DNA from: Nymphaea colorata
Taxonomy: Eukaryota > Streptophyta > Magnoliopsida > Nymphaeales > Nymphaeaceae
Reading direction: 5' to 3'
Length of the DNA: 64,000 bases
Assembly: GCF_008831285.2 (NCBI RefSeq)
Contig: NC_045143.1
Location: 22,262,302-22,326,301 of the forward strand
This document shows, piece by piece, positions 1-13,429 of the stretch (position 1 is the stretch's first letter; the number at the start of each line of letters is the position of its first letter). The notes under the pieces were generated by a model, which did no database searches, was not told where the DNA came from, and worked only from the letters and a program-made list of their open reading frames with translations. Made by a program: the position numbers and the translations under genes.

Positions 1-699
1 AATCACCCCCCAAGGGGCAGTTTTTGACTCAAAATAGGGCCTGTGCGCAGTGCCAATGAGCTGGCATGCCAATTTTTTATTTTTTTTAACAAAATCAAAT
101 AAAATGAATAAGAAAAGGTTGTTTATATAAGAAGCATACAACAACTTTTTTTTTAAATTTAAGATGTGTATAAAAATGGTTTTTGTTATAAATGGGTGGC
201 CAACTTCATTTTGAGAGACTTCGGCTCATTTTAGAGCTGGATTGGATTCAATTGGTTGCCCATACCATCTACTGAGTGGTTTACAAAAACATAATTTTGG
301 CGCGAGAGCGAAGCATAAAACAAATGGAAGGTCTGTACACACGCGCACGATGCTCATAGCTCTAGACTTTGTTGTTTTGAACTGGATTTTGGATTTTGAG
401 TTTAAAATGCTTGATTTGTATCTAAACTTGGGTTTTGAATGTAATTTGGATCCAAGAGTTCGACTTTGGATTTGAAACTCGCGGCTCCGTTTGAGTTTTG
501 AATTTGAATTTTGTGTTTGGGTTCAGACATGGGTTTGAAGATTCATTTTGGATCGAATAGTCACAAATTTGATTTGGGTCTAGGATTGGACTTAAGGTCT
601 AAAATTTAAAGCCAAATAAATGAAGATTTCGTTTGGGTGAAAATAAAATATACAATTTTTTTTTGGAAAATTTGGGGTGATAACAACCAATTAATAGTG
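1..699. other. AT-rich low-complexity sequence, no gene
   Basis: No recognisable coding sequence. From about 360 to 600 the DNA is built from degenerate GGATTTTGAATTTG-like words. The same flavour recurs at 4640-5050 and 9180-9400, so it probably belongs to a dispersed, decayed repeat. Confidence 0.4.
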
Positions 700-1079
700 T
701 GATGTTTCTTTAAGAAAAAATAAAACAATTAGTGACAAAAACTTTTGATACTAAAAGTGCAACAATTTGCAACAAAAATAATTTGTTACTAAACATTCAA
801 CAATTTGAAATGTCGGATTTCATTTCTAAAAATCAGACTCACTTGAAATGACAAGGCACACAAGCTGATATTTGCAACACAAATTTTTGTTGCACTTGAC
901 AATTAGCAATGAAACTTTTTCGTTACGGATCATTAGTTATTCATAACAAATAGTATTTTTTGTTACTAAGGGATTCAACATCGTGACTTTTAGTAATAGA
1001 AGTTGTAACAAAAATTTTCGTTTGTGAAACTTTTAGCAACAATTTTTTTGCATTACTAAAAGTCCTCCTTGTTGTAGTG
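700..1079. mobile_element. CACTA-like terminus with subterminal repeats
   Basis: The segment ends at 1079 with TTGTTGTAGTG, the reverse complement of CACTACAACAA, a CACTA-superfamily inverted terminus. The preceding 370 bp carries repeated words such as gcaacaaaaat and gttactaaa in both orientations, like CACTA subterminal repeats. No clear opposite terminus is seen, so it is a truncated or non-autonomous element. The same 11-bp end occurs at 25935 and at 40031-40041. Confidence 0.45.
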
Positions 1080-1839
1080 ACTGTCATAAAAATACACCTT
1101 TACCCCAACCTTCCAACCAAAAGAGAATAGAGTTTCCATCTCCAATCTGCCATTGTATGAATTGCTCAACCCCCATCCATCCCAACAGATACTTTTCCAA
1201 AACCACGAGTCAATAGGTTTATTCCTCCTTGTCCCAAAAGTGTGGTGCTCAATATACTTTCCTTAAACTAAAGTGGACCACTTGAGATTATTGCAAACCG
1301 TTTGAATAGCCAGATGTCCAAGATACACTTGATTAAGGTCAACCAGATGTTTAACTCCAACGGTCCCTTCCCCTTTAGGTGGACATATGTTGCACCATGC
1401 AATGAGATGGCAAGATCTTTGCAGAAGCATCCTAAAAGAATTTAGTTGTCAATGATTCGAGGGTTTTAATAAGATTTTTTCAAAATTTAAAAAGACTATA
1501 CTAGAAAAGGGCAAGAGGCATCAAGTTAGATTCAATCAAACATAGCCTCTCAACATATGAAAGAGTTGTTGCTTTCCAAGGAGCAAGCTTCTTCTGAGCT
1601 TTATCAATCAAGGGTTGGCAATACTCCAATGACAAGTTTCCTTCAAAGAGGTTGAGGCCAACGTGAGCTGAAATTGGGCTAGAGGCCAACCTGTGATTTC
1701 CAACACTATAACTTTAAGATCCTCAGAAGCATTAATATGGCAAATATCGTGGCATTCACCCTCATACCAGCTTTGTCTTGATATTCGTTAAGAATCTTCT
1801 CAATTTCCTTGGCAAATTCTAACTTGAAACAATACTATA

Positions 1840-2350
1840 AAATTGAGCTATCCCCACAATCGTTGCCCATGGAAATGACCATGGGTAATTGTAGCCAAAA
1901 CTCTTATATAAGCAAGTCGAGGCCTGGCCAGATCTATTGGAGTCTTTTTCTCGTGCGATTTTTTGTTTTTGCTGGATCATTTTTTATCAAGAGTGGGCAG
2001 GATCTGACAGTAGGAGAAGAGAGAGGGTTTTGGTCGAGAGGGTTGACCAAGAGAATTGAGAGAGATCAACAGGCTGGTGAGCAAGAACCATCACGAAAGA
2101 ATAGAGCAAGAGAGAGAGAGAGAGAAAGTCATAATAAGGATTGCTTTTCACCCTCCCTATCCCTCTTATGGTCACTACCTTGCTACTAATTCTCGGATTC
2201 TAGATTAGGTTATTCTTCCTCTTTGTAGACATGTTTGGACTACCATGATATGCTCTCAAAGTCAACAAAAGTGGTTCTTGCAGTCTCTTGTGCATCTTGT
2301 GTTATTTGGCATAATTAGGGTGTATCAACCTCTCTTGAGGGTATACAGGT
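1840..2350. other. Unclassified insertion inside the LINE
   Basis: LINE similarity stops here and a different sequence follows. It has a near-palindromic cCATGGaaatgaCCATGGg word at its left edge, a GA-rich stretch around 2020-2130 including an (AG)n run, and T-rich sequence to the right. It may be a solo LTR or other insertion, but no family could be assigned. Confidence 0.3.
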
Positions 2351-2910
2351 CCAAAAGTGCCGATGGCGAAAATCTTTCAATATCTTATTAACTGACTTTG
2401 GATGTAATGGCCCCTATCACCCTTCTTTTCCTTTCATTTTAAAAAGTTTGATTCAATGTGTCTCTCATCCTCTTTGATGGAATCTGGAGAATGAAACACT
2501 TGCGCACTGATCTACATTGAATTTGTTGTAGAATCACATTCATTTCTTATGGATTAATGGATTTTTGTATAGATAAAGGGATACTTTAGTTGCCTTAGCA
2601 ATTAAAGAGATGATCATTGGTTGAGAGATCATAGAGGATTTTCGTGGAGGCCCTATCAAGGAAGACGCCACCTTGGAAGAAGAGAGAAGAAGTGGAAGAT
2701 CCCCACCCAGCATCTTCGGCTGATACCTTGTTTAGAGACTCTTAGCCATGATTGATTCCCAAAATGTGATAAAATAGCCATTTCAAGCTTCCTGCTCTTC
2801 TTTGGAGACTTGGAGTGTAAGCCAATTCATTCCTTTATTGTAGAGACAACTGCTGGGAAATGCACAAGGTGATTTGGAGCTATACTGATGGTCGATAAGT
2901 AAGGTAATGC

Positions 2911-2942
2911 CTTCTTCTTCTTCTTCTTCTTCTTCTTCTTTC
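2911..2942. repeat. (TTC)n microsatellite
   Basis: About ten perfect CTT units lie inside the LINE remnant, directly next to its reverse-transcriptase block. Read on the LINE strand they give a lysine run, an expansion in non-functional sequence. Confidence 0.9.
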
Positions 2943-4225
2943 TATTTGTATCAATCACTTCTTGGTACTTGGGGATGAGGACCAAGTGGGATCTATTAAT
3001 TTTCCAGACAAGCTTCCTGGATCTGAAGAAGTCCTTTATGGCTCTAGAAGGTGTCTTCTTAAACAATATGCCAGTAGTGCTGTTGCAAAAAGGAGGAGAA
3101 AACATTAGCCCCCAGAGGACTATCTACTTTAGATCCAAACACTACTGGGTTTAACCTTAAAATCAATGACTTATCTCGTAACTGATAGTTATCATCCTCG
3201 GTGACCCTGGGTCCTTGTGAGAAATGAGTAAACAATTGGCCTGATGCCTCATTTTCACCCACTAGAACTTTGAAAAAACTAGAGCATTCCTCACTTATGT
3301 CATTTTTGCTCTCAAAAAATCGGATCTCCTACTTTCAAGAAGGAAAATAACCGCTTAGCTCTATTCCCTGAAGCTCCTTTCAAGAAGGATAAGTGCTGCA
3401 CTGTTCTTCATTTGTTAAGACATAGTTTTCTTGGTCAATTCTTCTTTAAACTCTGTCTAATTCTGTTTGAAGGGAAAAAATCCTAGTTAGGACATTGCCA
3501 TAGTGAAGCTGGTTCCAAATAGATAACTTGGACTTTGTAATCTCCATCTTATTAATGAGAAAGATGAAATTGCAACCACAAATCTCATGATTTCGGTCCA
3601 ACCTACATTCGACATTGTCATAACCTGCTCTATTGTGACTCCAAGTGTACAAACTGTGAGGGTCTTCTACGATACGAAATCATGGATAAACAAGTTCAAA
3701 TCATAGCATGAGGCTGAATTTTGGGACGCGCACTCTTATCTCTATGATCTCTGACTGCATTAAAATCACCCAGAACCGCCATAGGGAGTCTCATGGCACC
3801 AATCTTCTCGTGATGCAAAGATAATGCCATGCTTCTTAACTGTCTGCTGGGATGTAAGTAAAACTCAAAACAAGTAAAAACATGATCTAAGCCCATACTT
3901 TGGGCACTGAGGCCGATCCAGTCATTGTAAAAAATAACATCTACAATTTGGATAAAAACAGAGTTCTAGCTAGAAATGACAAGAGCTTGACCATCTGCTT
4001 GGACACAATTATCAATAAAACTATATTTACTATTACATCTAATGCAATTAACAAGGTGCTTAGATGAGCACATAGGGTCCAAAAGAAAGACAATGTGAGG
4101 ACATAACTCATGTAGAGAGTTAGACATTGCGAACTTGGCTTCTTTGCAAACAAGCCCTCTAATATTCCAATTCTTGATTTCATTGCATCCATCGAAATTA
4201 AAACAAGTAGAAGTACCACTTAGTT

Positions 4226-6047
4226 CATATTGACTTGTAAAATTTCATAATTTTGCATATGATCATTTATATGGAAAAGTTCAAAATGTACTTGCATCCA
4301 TGTCTCCTGTAGAAATTCATGATAGATAGGACCCGACTTGTCCGTGCAAGATCTAACAGTCCATGGGGCCATTATTAGGATAATTACATCAAGGACTAGA
4401 CTAAGTGTTCTAGATTCTAAGTTATAATGTCATCCAGACCTTAATGTACCCTAAATTTGGAAATGATTGAAATTTTGGAAACCTAAGTGGATCATCAAAA
4501 ATTAGAGTGCAATAACCAAAAGAATATTTGGAATCAAAGGATTTAGTTCATGATTTGTGTCATCGTCGATCCATGCAATAGATCCTAGAACTAATACGAA
4601 TGCATGCAAACTAGGTCTAAACATAGTTGAGATCTGGTTTCTATGATTTTAAGGATGTGAACCAAAGAAATATATGATATAAAATCCAAATTATTGAGAT
4701 CCATATCCTAGTTCGAAATCTGATTTAGGAGAGGGTCCAGATTTGCTCTTGGTGATTCAATTTAATAATTAAAATACGAAGGTTTGAGGCTTTGGGTAGG
4801 GTCAACTAAGGTTGAGATTGGATTTCATATGTTGATCCAAAAAATGTTGATATAAAATCCAAAACTTAAATTAAATCTAATTCTATGAGGTTTGAAATAA
4901 AAAGTTCTTGATGAAATATCCAAATAAAGTTCCGATTCTCTAAAATATCTGAAATCAGGGTTCAAATTGGTCATGATCTTGATATAAAGCTTCAAACTTG
5001 ATGTCCAAATATAATCAGAGTTCAAAATTGTATTCCAAGGCCTATATCATCTAAGGTTTGATCTAATGCTTTGGTTAGGATTTACTCTAGATTCACATGA
5101 TGTATCTAGATTCAAGTTAAAATTTGGCTAATATGGCTAACATGAGCTAAAGTTAGCTTTGTGATAGTGGGTTCAATGTCAAGTATGAGCTGAGGCATCA
5201 AGTGAGACAAGTAGGGCTTAGGTAGGTTAATCCTATGGTTTAGATTTCAATCATGTCTAAACCTAGGGTTTTAGAAAACCAGTTTGAAAACATGTTCAAT
5301 TTTGAAGACGTGCAATTAAAAACTATGCTTTTGAAAACATGTATCCTCATGTCAGTTTGGACCATGTCTATGCAAGGACTGTTGTCGCATGCATGTAGTT
5401 GATCAACCCAACCTGATTCTCACATGGACCTAATTTTAAGTGTAGGGTTTGAAATTGAATGTATGCTACAAAGCAAAAGCAAACTATATAAATGACATCA
5501 ATCATATGAAACATGTCAAAGTATAAACACAAGATATCCAATCATTATATGGATGAATTTTGAATGGATATTTATAAATTCCCTCTATTGTTTTGAGGGA
5601 GGACTCATATAGTGCTTAGGATTTTGCTACCTTTTTCTTTAGTTGCCTCTTTAAGCCTACATTTTTTGCTGGTTTGTTGCAATTGACATTTGGATTTCTA
5701 AGGAGAGGTTCAGCTTACATCATGAAGACCACTTTTCCTAACTATGACAAGGTAACCAACAAAGACCGCCTTCTATCGTCTGCTCTGTTCTTGGCAAAAC
5801 TACAAATTGCAGTACTTTATGCCATTTTTTAGCTCTTTTTATTTTCTTGCTACAGAAAAAAGTTTGTCATTGTTGTTCTTTTTTCCTGTCAATCCTTGAG
5901 TATTATCTTGTTAATTATATTTGTACCTTGATCTTAAATCTTTTGTATCCTTTATCATTTTATTATTATCTTGACTTTTGAACTTGGATATTATCAGGTT
6001 GTCAAAAGCCTGTAACTATGTTACTTTACGTGTCATTTTTAATTCTA
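4226..6047. other. AT-rich intergenic sequence, no gene
   Basis: No coding sequence is supported. 4430-5300 contains degenerate words around GATTTGGATTT / AAATCTGATTT similar to 360-600 and 9180-9400. The rest is T-rich with no recognised element. Confidence 0.35.
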
Positions 6048-6261
6048 GGTGTTTCTGTACTCATGGGACATTTTGGTAACTAACAACAATGGTTGTTGAT
6101 TTTTCATGCATTGGAGGTTGTGTGGTACAGTTTGAACTTTGGAGTATGTTGCTTGGCGTTTCTATACTCATGGCACATTTTGGTAACTAACAACAATGGT
6201 TATTGATTTTTCATGCATTGGAGGTTGTGTGGTGCAGTTTTGGACTTTGGACTATGTTGCC
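6048..6261. repeat. 107-bp tandem duplication
   Basis: Two adjacent copies (6048-6154, 6155-6261) share long identical blocks such as ttttggtaactaacaacaat and differ at a handful of positions. No open frame is shared, so the duplication is non-coding. Confidence 0.85.
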
Positions 6262-6910
6262 TCTGTTGCAAAGGTCTTTCTTACCTTTGATATTGCTGCA
6301 GCTCAAAGTATGGTCAAATCACCCTTACTCTCTTATTACTTTTTGAATATTTTATAATTATTTTTTATTTATTTTTCTCAAAATATTGCAGATATGGTAA
6401 TATTTATGCAGTTAAAGTTTTTGAAAATCACCTAGAAATGCTATGGAATTAACCAGAAAAGGCAATTCTTCTAATTGAATGGTTGAAATGCTTGGCAGCC
6501 GCTACATCATTTGTGTAGCTAAATGGTTTAATTACAGAACATTTGGTTTTCAAATTCCGATTTCCAACATGTTATACTCTTCACACTTGCGAGAGGCTGC
6601 AATTAAGTTATTCAATCACAACCTTTGCTGGAGGAAAAAGAAAACAACCATATGATACCACCATAGGGCTCATAATAAGAATGAGCTGCTACTTTTTAGT
6701 GCACTTTGGCTATTTTCTTTTGTGAACTTTCTTTTTGTTATTGATGTTCAAGATATGATTCAATGTAACGCAACTAGTATCAAGTGTGGCACCTACTTTG
6801 GACGGTGGTGCAGCAGCACAGAGATCAGGGATTTGTGCTCGTGGAGGCCGCCTGTTTAGGCTGACATGACCCAGGCAGTGAAGGCATTGATACTTCTTCT
6901 TGAGTTGCCA

Positions 6911-7080
6911 GCAGAATAAGATTATGTAGTCTCAGTATTGTTTTTGTATTATTTTGATCTTCTACTTGAGGAGGTAGAAGAATAAGATTATGTAGTTTCA
7001 ATATTATTTTTTGTATTACTTTGATCTTCTTCATGAGAAGGTAGCATAATAAGATTATGTTTTTTGAATATTTATTTATG
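6911..7080. repeat. About 67-bp tandem repeat, 2.5 copies
   Basis: The word gaataagattatgtag recurs starting near 6911, 6977 and 7044, each followed by a T-rich stretch and ttgatcttct. The third copy is partial and diverged. Confidence 0.75.
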
Positions 7081-7139
7081 TATTATTTTTATTACAGCTG
7101 CTTTCTTTTTAGGTTTTACAATGCTAGTGGAGTTGTGTT

Positions 7140-7357
7140 TTAAGTTAGAAAGCTGCAGCACTCTATTCGAATCCAATGGTCTCTCAATTCCAAATATTTA
7201 ATTCCATTTCAATCAAATAGAGAATTCTCAATTTTGGAATGAAAATTCTAAGTTTTCAAACACACGCAAAAATTGGAATTGGAATGAAAATTCTGATTCC
7301 ATTTTTTAGTGGAATTTTGATTACTGAATCAAAATTCTAGACCAATCAAATGCCCCC
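7140..7357 (-). mobile_element. Terminal fragment of the GGGGGCGTTTGATT inverted-repeat family
   Basis: The reverse complement starts GGGGGCATTTGATTGG after a TAA trinucleotide. It then follows, through about 210 bp, the same course as the element end at 36166-36400, including repeated AATTTTGATTC and GGAATTTTCAT words. The opposite end is not visible, so this is one end only. The terminus resembles PIF/Harbinger-type ends with TWA target sites, but the family is not proven. Confidence 0.55.
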
Positions 7358-10300
7358 TTATTGAATTTGAATGCAAGTTTTAAAACCATTTGTTGCTTTG
7401 TAATGTTAAAATTCAAAGACAATATTCATAATAACAAGAATATAAACTAACATGCCAAAATATGATTTACAAGACTAGGCACCTTAGACTAGGATTAGGA
7501 CACATTAGCAGACCCAGAACAGACCCTAGTTATGTTTAAAATATTGAAGAAATCAAAACTAGTGCTAAACTCGGATTTGACTAGCGAAGATAAGAAAATT
7601 TGACTAAGTTTGGAAAATATAGTAACTCAACTTAGTGGCTGACTTTGATGGGTTCAAACACTAGATTAGCCATATCTGATTGCCATCAAAATTACTAGGA
7701 AGACTATACAAAGGAAAATCAACTCCAAGTTGAAATTGAAAGAAATTTTTACATTTGAAATATATATGATCAGAAAATCCTATGATGAAAACTTATACTT
7801 CCATAAAACAAATCCTATAAAATCAAATGAATGACCACATTTGGTTTGAGTAAAACCGTATTCAATCAACTTGTATTGATTTAAAATTTGGTTTGTAGAC
7901 CCTCCGCATAACACAAGAATTTACAAATTGAAAAAACATACTTGGAGAAAAAAGTTATGATTTTACAAACTTAGAGCTAAAACATGAATGACAGAAAAAG
8001 CTACAAAAATAGAATTGACTTAATAACTCTGTGACCACATGTGAAACGATGAACAAGGTATCCAATTAACTCAGTTCACCTTGAATTTGAGTTTGTAGAT
8101 TCTTTATATGACATTGAATCAACAATAATTTGCAGAATAAAAAAACATGCAGGGATAAAAAGGTTGTAGTCCAACAAATTAGAATAAAAATCTAATACAT
8201 ATAGACATTATTGAAGAACAAGTCAAACAACTAAATTATAATGAGATTCTATTGGGCTTGAAACATCCTTTGGGGCTGAAATTTCGATGATAGAATCTTG
8301 GCATGATAGAGAATCAATAGGAATTAAAAATTTTGAAAAAATTAAATAGAAAAAAAGAAACAATATCACAAAGTTGACAAAAATGCAATTCTATAGAATT
8401 TTGCAAAAAAAAACTTATAGAAAATAGTTTCAACTAAATCACTAATTGATTAGTCAAATCAACTTAAAATTAGATAACATTTGGTGCAGAGATACAACAT
8501 AAAGTCTGACTTTTGGATTTTACAGAATGCAAATCGAAGCTCCCAGGCAAAAGTTACAGGGTTCACAAGTTAAATCAATTTCAAATTCCGATTTCTACAT
8601 TTGAAAGTTGCAAAAGACAAACTTTGTTAAAACTACAAAATGTAAGACCAAATGGGCTTATAATTTGATGAATATTGTGAATAACAAACTAGACACACGA
8701 AAAAATTATGTGGTTTTTACAAAATCGGCAATATGATCTTTAGATATATAGCCTTCTACATTCAAGCTAAATTTTAAACTTTCTGCATATCCAAATTTAG
8801 TTTGAATTAAAAAAGTTGCATCTTTATAACACATAAAGACCTCAAATGCAATGATATAAAAGCTTGCAACCCAACCATACAAAAATATTTAAACATAAAA
8901 TGAAGTATCAAACTAGAAAACAAGGAGAGGAGCATACATGCGACCTTGAAGCTCAGAGGGAGATCAAAGGAGGCTGAGTTAGTTCAGGTGCATTGTTCTC
9001 CCCACCTCTCTAGAGAAAAGGAGAAACCCAACTGAGATGGAGTCCTAGAATTCTAACAAGTGTCAGAATTCTAAATGTAGAATTTTGACAAAAGACGACA
9101 TTCTAAAAAGTTGGATGAGTGACATGTCATCCATCTAAAATTTTAGATGGTTGATAAGTTCTTTTTAGAATCTGACAAGTGTTAGCATTAGATTAATTTG
9201 GAACTGAATTCTGGATTTAGATACAGATTTAGTTTACAATATGGATTTGAAAGAGATCTAGATTAACATTTATAGAGGAATTTGGATGCAGAACTAACAT
9301 CAAAAGTCTACATCGAGATATGAACTGAGAAATTTAGATTTGGAGATTTGAAATTGAAGTTTGGATTTGAATCAAAGTATATTACAGATTTGAGTTATGA
9401 TATTGTGTTATGATCAAAGAATTGAAATCTGGATGCCAAAACTAGGTCTAATATAGGTCTTGTGGGCTCACACTCAATGTTCAGGAGATGGACTCGGGCT
9501 TGACCTAGGTATAGACTTAGCTGAATGCAGGTTGGACTAGACTTAGGTTAAACTGAGTTAAGTTCGGTCAGACACGTTCAGCTATGCTCGATCTCGATTA
9601 AGCTCAATTCTATGTAGGCTCAGACCTTATGTGAGCCTTACTAGGCTCAGGTCTAGCACAAAAATACCCTAAGCTAAGTTATCTAACTTCAAAATTAGGT
9701 TTATACAAAAATAATGCATGCATTTATAAATGACACTTTTACCCAATGTAAAACTGGCTTTGCCATTTAACTGACATTGTGACCCCATTAGGACATAGAT
9801 TGTTGTTTGGTTGAGGGGATATTCCAAGTTTGACTAAAAAATTCCTCCATGTACCCTTAGAAAATCACATTTTTCAAAATTGACCAAGCTGAAAGTCGAA
9901 ATGATACAAAGATTTTAGATTGTCTGTGAGAACTGAGTACACTAATACTCTCTTTGACTAACACAGAGTCCATATGTGTGATCAGATTAGAAATTTGTAT
10001 TTTGAATCTCTCAAAAATTAGTTTAGAATTCTCTAATGATAATGTCCAGATATTGGCACTCAAAGGAGTTATTGGAAAACTACAATTGTCTCCCATCTGA
10101 GTTATAATTCTTCAAACTGAAGAATATTATTCAGATTCAACATTGAAGAATAGCTTCCAACTTAGTTTGAGCTAACTCACTTGACTTAGGCAGAAGTGGT
10201 GATCAGACGCGTGGGAATAGGAGAAATAAGGTACTATTTTGTAGAAGTTGCTACTCTAATATTGGAATTCAGTATCAAAGACTAGAAATGGAACTGCAAA

Positions 10301-10448
10301 TGCACTACTGACACTGAGTGGATCCTGTTGTGGGTCTAATCAGGTTTGTAGATGTAATGATGTCAAGAAATGGTGGAAAATAGGAAAAATGAGTCATTTC
10401 TGGACCATTTTGAACAGATATAAGCTAACAAGTATGTTTTAAGAGTTA
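7358..10448. other. AT-rich intergenic sequence, no gene
   Basis: About 3 kb of A-rich sequence without supported coding. 9180-9400 has degenerate GATTTGGATTTAGA-like words. 9450-9660 has repeated aggctcag/gacttag words. Together these suggest decayed LTR-retrotransposon non-coding DNA, but no LTR pair or primer site is seen. Confidence 0.3.
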
Positions 10449-10745
10449 CTAGTACCTTGTACAGATAAAAATAACCATGATTGATATTGCATAGAATAAT
10501 TCTCAGGATTCTCATGATGGTCATGCAAAATTAGAGGAAAATAAGGTGATTAGGGGAAAATGGTCATTTTTTAGGTGTCGACAACTTGGGGTCCTGGTTT
10601 TACTAGTAACTTGTACAGATAAATTGATATTGCATAGAATAATTCTCAGGATTCTCATGATGGTCATGCAAAATTAAAGGAAAATAGGGTGATTAGGGGA
10701 AAATGGTCATTTTTTAGGTGTCGACAACTTGGGGTCCTGGTTTTA
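10449..10745. repeat. Tandem duplication of about 150 bp
   Basis: Copies at about 10449-10602 and 10603-10745 are nearly identical over the block starting attgatattgcatagaata and through gtgtcgacaacttggggtcc. The second lacks about 10 bp (aaataaccatg) near its start. The high identity points to a recent duplication. Confidence 0.85.
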
Positions 10746-11398
10746 GATACCTATGGTATGTGATTTGCTTTGGTTTAGTTCATGTCCCTGCATTTAAAAT
10801 GCTTTTGAAAAAACTAGTTCAAAATCCAATTTATGGGGGTTAAAATGGTCAATTTTTCCTATAAAAATTTGGAGTGTCTATAGTTGGGAGTCTCAAAGGT
10901 CTTCTTCATTGTTCGCTCCTTCGTCATCCCTCCTTCATTAGCTATCATCTCCTACGCATTTGTAGACTTTGAATCCATGGTGCAGCAACCTTCATCCACC
11001 AGCAAAAATGGTTACTTAAGTTGCATGGATGGAGACAAGAGGGTCCCCTGCTTATGGGTCCTTGACTATTAGTTTGCAAATTTTGATATTAATCTGAGGT
11101 AATAAAAGTATTCATTTGGCACTTCTTCCTTTCTTTCTTTTTTTGTTCCCTATTGATGGACTTGGTTCTAACCATTTTGTAGATTCCGGTTAAAATTTAT
11201 AATTTCATGCTTTGTTTCCACCCAATTTCAATTGGAAATATCATTTTAAACTGTTTTCACATAGAATCACATCATTCATCTCTAATCTACCATAGTCAAT
11301 CATCATCTCTTAATCTCCACACCATTAAGAGCAAAAACAAGAATGTGGTTCTCATTCCCTCTTTCATTTTCTCTTTGCAGCAGCAATGTTGTAGTGGG

Positions 11399-11430
<32 letters not shown>

Positions 11431-11431
11431 A

Positions 11432-11465
<34 letters not shown>

Positions 11466-13400
11466 CTCCCATTGTCAGATAACTCTCGCTTGCCTTAATT
11501 AGTGACTTAGGTAACTCGATCCATCATTCAAAGCATGCAATGTCAAATCTTCTTTTCCTACAATGAGCCATGCTCTCCTTCCTCTTTGCCAAATGAGATT
11601 CAAAGACCTCCTTGAGCTTTCCTGTGCTCTTTTGGGGATAATTAAGGACATTATTAGATTCTCTAATAATTTCTTTTCTCTTTTCTTCATCATCTTATCA
11701 TTGGTGAAGGCTTTTCTCCACCTCCAGTTTTGTATTTTAATCTCACTTCTGGTCATCATCATCCAAGGAACTTATTCCACCCAAATTTGATAGGTCTTAG
11801 TTTCCTCAAATCTATAGCTTCTTCTCACCTCCAGCTGATCTCACTAAGAAACCTAATCTCCTATTATAATCTTTATATCTGTATCCAAGATGAGGTGATA
11901 CAATGTAATAAGGAAATTAATTAGGGAAATGTTTGCATGCTTTGACTGGAATTCTGTGATGGTATTTGAAGCACTTTTGTTGGAAGTATAAGAAGGAAAC
12001 AACTGAAACTAGCAGTTGGAAATGGTTTTCATAGTTTTCATTTTTGTGACATGCTTTTCTTGGTCCAAAATACTTTGACGCTGGCTGTGATGTCTATTGG
12101 ACTTGAGCCCAAGTATTACATGATCAAGATGGATGATGTGAAGAGAACAATAATGAAAACTGCAACTTACAACACTTATTTAACCTTAGTCAACCTTATT
12201 ATTATATATTCAGATTTGATGGAACATGCTTACGCATTAGTCACTTAATTGTTTAGTTGATCCTTTTGACCTCTTTGGCCATTGAACATTGATCCTCTAT
12301 TTAATTATGGAAATACTTCTTTTGATAATAAGGATAATGTGATTAAAAAGAGTTCAGTACATTGATCTTCATAATTATGCTAGCATTCTAGAATATTTCA
12401 ACATGCAACCTCAGATGTGATTTGTTATACATGGGCCAGGTGGCTCTTAAGCTAGTTGCTTTGTTCTACTCTAGATTTAACTCATGCAGAACATAAATTG
12501 TTGCTAGTGTCCAACTTACACATACTGATGGCTGAACTAACAGAATACTAATACACAAAAATAAGGAATTAGGATCTTTGGCATAATCCAAATTTATGAT
12601 CGATTAAAGCTACTTTTAGATTGCCATAGTTAATTGTGTTTAAATGTGCTTCCTTAATTATTCTCCATATGGTGAGCTAGTTGCTTTGTTATACATTTTA
12701 TGTTTGATGTTCTTCATTATTTTTATTTGCTACGTTAATCTTCTTCTTTATATGAAAATTAATCATAAATGGGGCAAATACTACTGATTTTAAATAATTA
12801 TTTAAGTGCTCAAAATATTTACGTCAACTTTGCGGTTTTTTCAGATGTAAGGCAATTATTTTCTTAATGAAATTTATTTACACTAGAAAAAAGATTTGCT
12901 TTGAATGATATAGATAATAAAAAACAATGTCAAGTTATAACTAGGAAAATAAACTTTTACTAACATAAAATTTTACCTATAATTTTTCTCACCCCTCTCA
13001 GGTTCTACACAAACCAAATGAAGAAAGGTAGAGAGAGATATGCATATAAAAATTTATAAACTAATATCATTTATGGATCAATTGATTACTAGCATGGAAA
13101 TATTTAGTTGACATAGAAACCAACAATGTCCACATATCAATAAGCAAAAAATGGAACCAACAAGGTCTACATATCAATAAGTTCACATAGAACCCAACAA
13201 AGTACTTCTATAGGAAAATGTAAGTAAAGTTGACATGCTTAACAAGAGGTTGAACGGTGTAATAATCTTATGTTTGATTGAATCTCTAGTTGGATCAATT
13301 TCTCTACATTAACAAATAAACTTTGTTGGTTAATAATGTAAGAGGCAAGTCATCTAAACAGTCATACATTGGATAAGATCAACCTAAAATCACATGTTGC
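10746..13400. other. Intergenic sequence, no gene recognised
   Basis: Several short open frames occur but none resembles a known protein or has matching splice signals. The only notable feature is the compound microsatellite at 11399-11464. It is AT-rich throughout. Confidence 0.3.
11399..11464. repeat. (AT)n(GT)n compound microsatellite
   Basis: An AT run changes to GT at about 11416 and continues to 11464 with two interruptions (atgttt). Likely length-variable. Confidence 0.95.
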
Positions 13401-13429
13401 TTGTAATTTGAGAGGCTATCATGTAATCT

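Larger units (their letters stand above)
1085..4225 (-). mobile_element. Decayed L1-type LINE (non-LTR retrotransposon)
   Basis: Minus-strand peptides appear in the order of a plant LINE ORF2. The endonuclease start WNIRGL is near 4165 and FLLDPM near 4090. GDFNAVRD is near 3770, and YTWSHNR with CRLDR is near 3640-3600. The reverse-transcriptase N-terminal block with LVWKINRSHLVLIPK is near 3000. The C-terminal block PLIDKAQKKLAPWKA is near 1600, and a Trp-rich tail similar to the region before zf-RVT lies near 1260-1120. Frames switch often and stops interrupt every block, so it is a pseudogene. The core reverse-transcriptase palm is not recognisable between about 2900 and 1700. A (TTC)n tract sits there, and 1840-2350 looks like an unrelated insertion. 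Confidence 0.8.
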
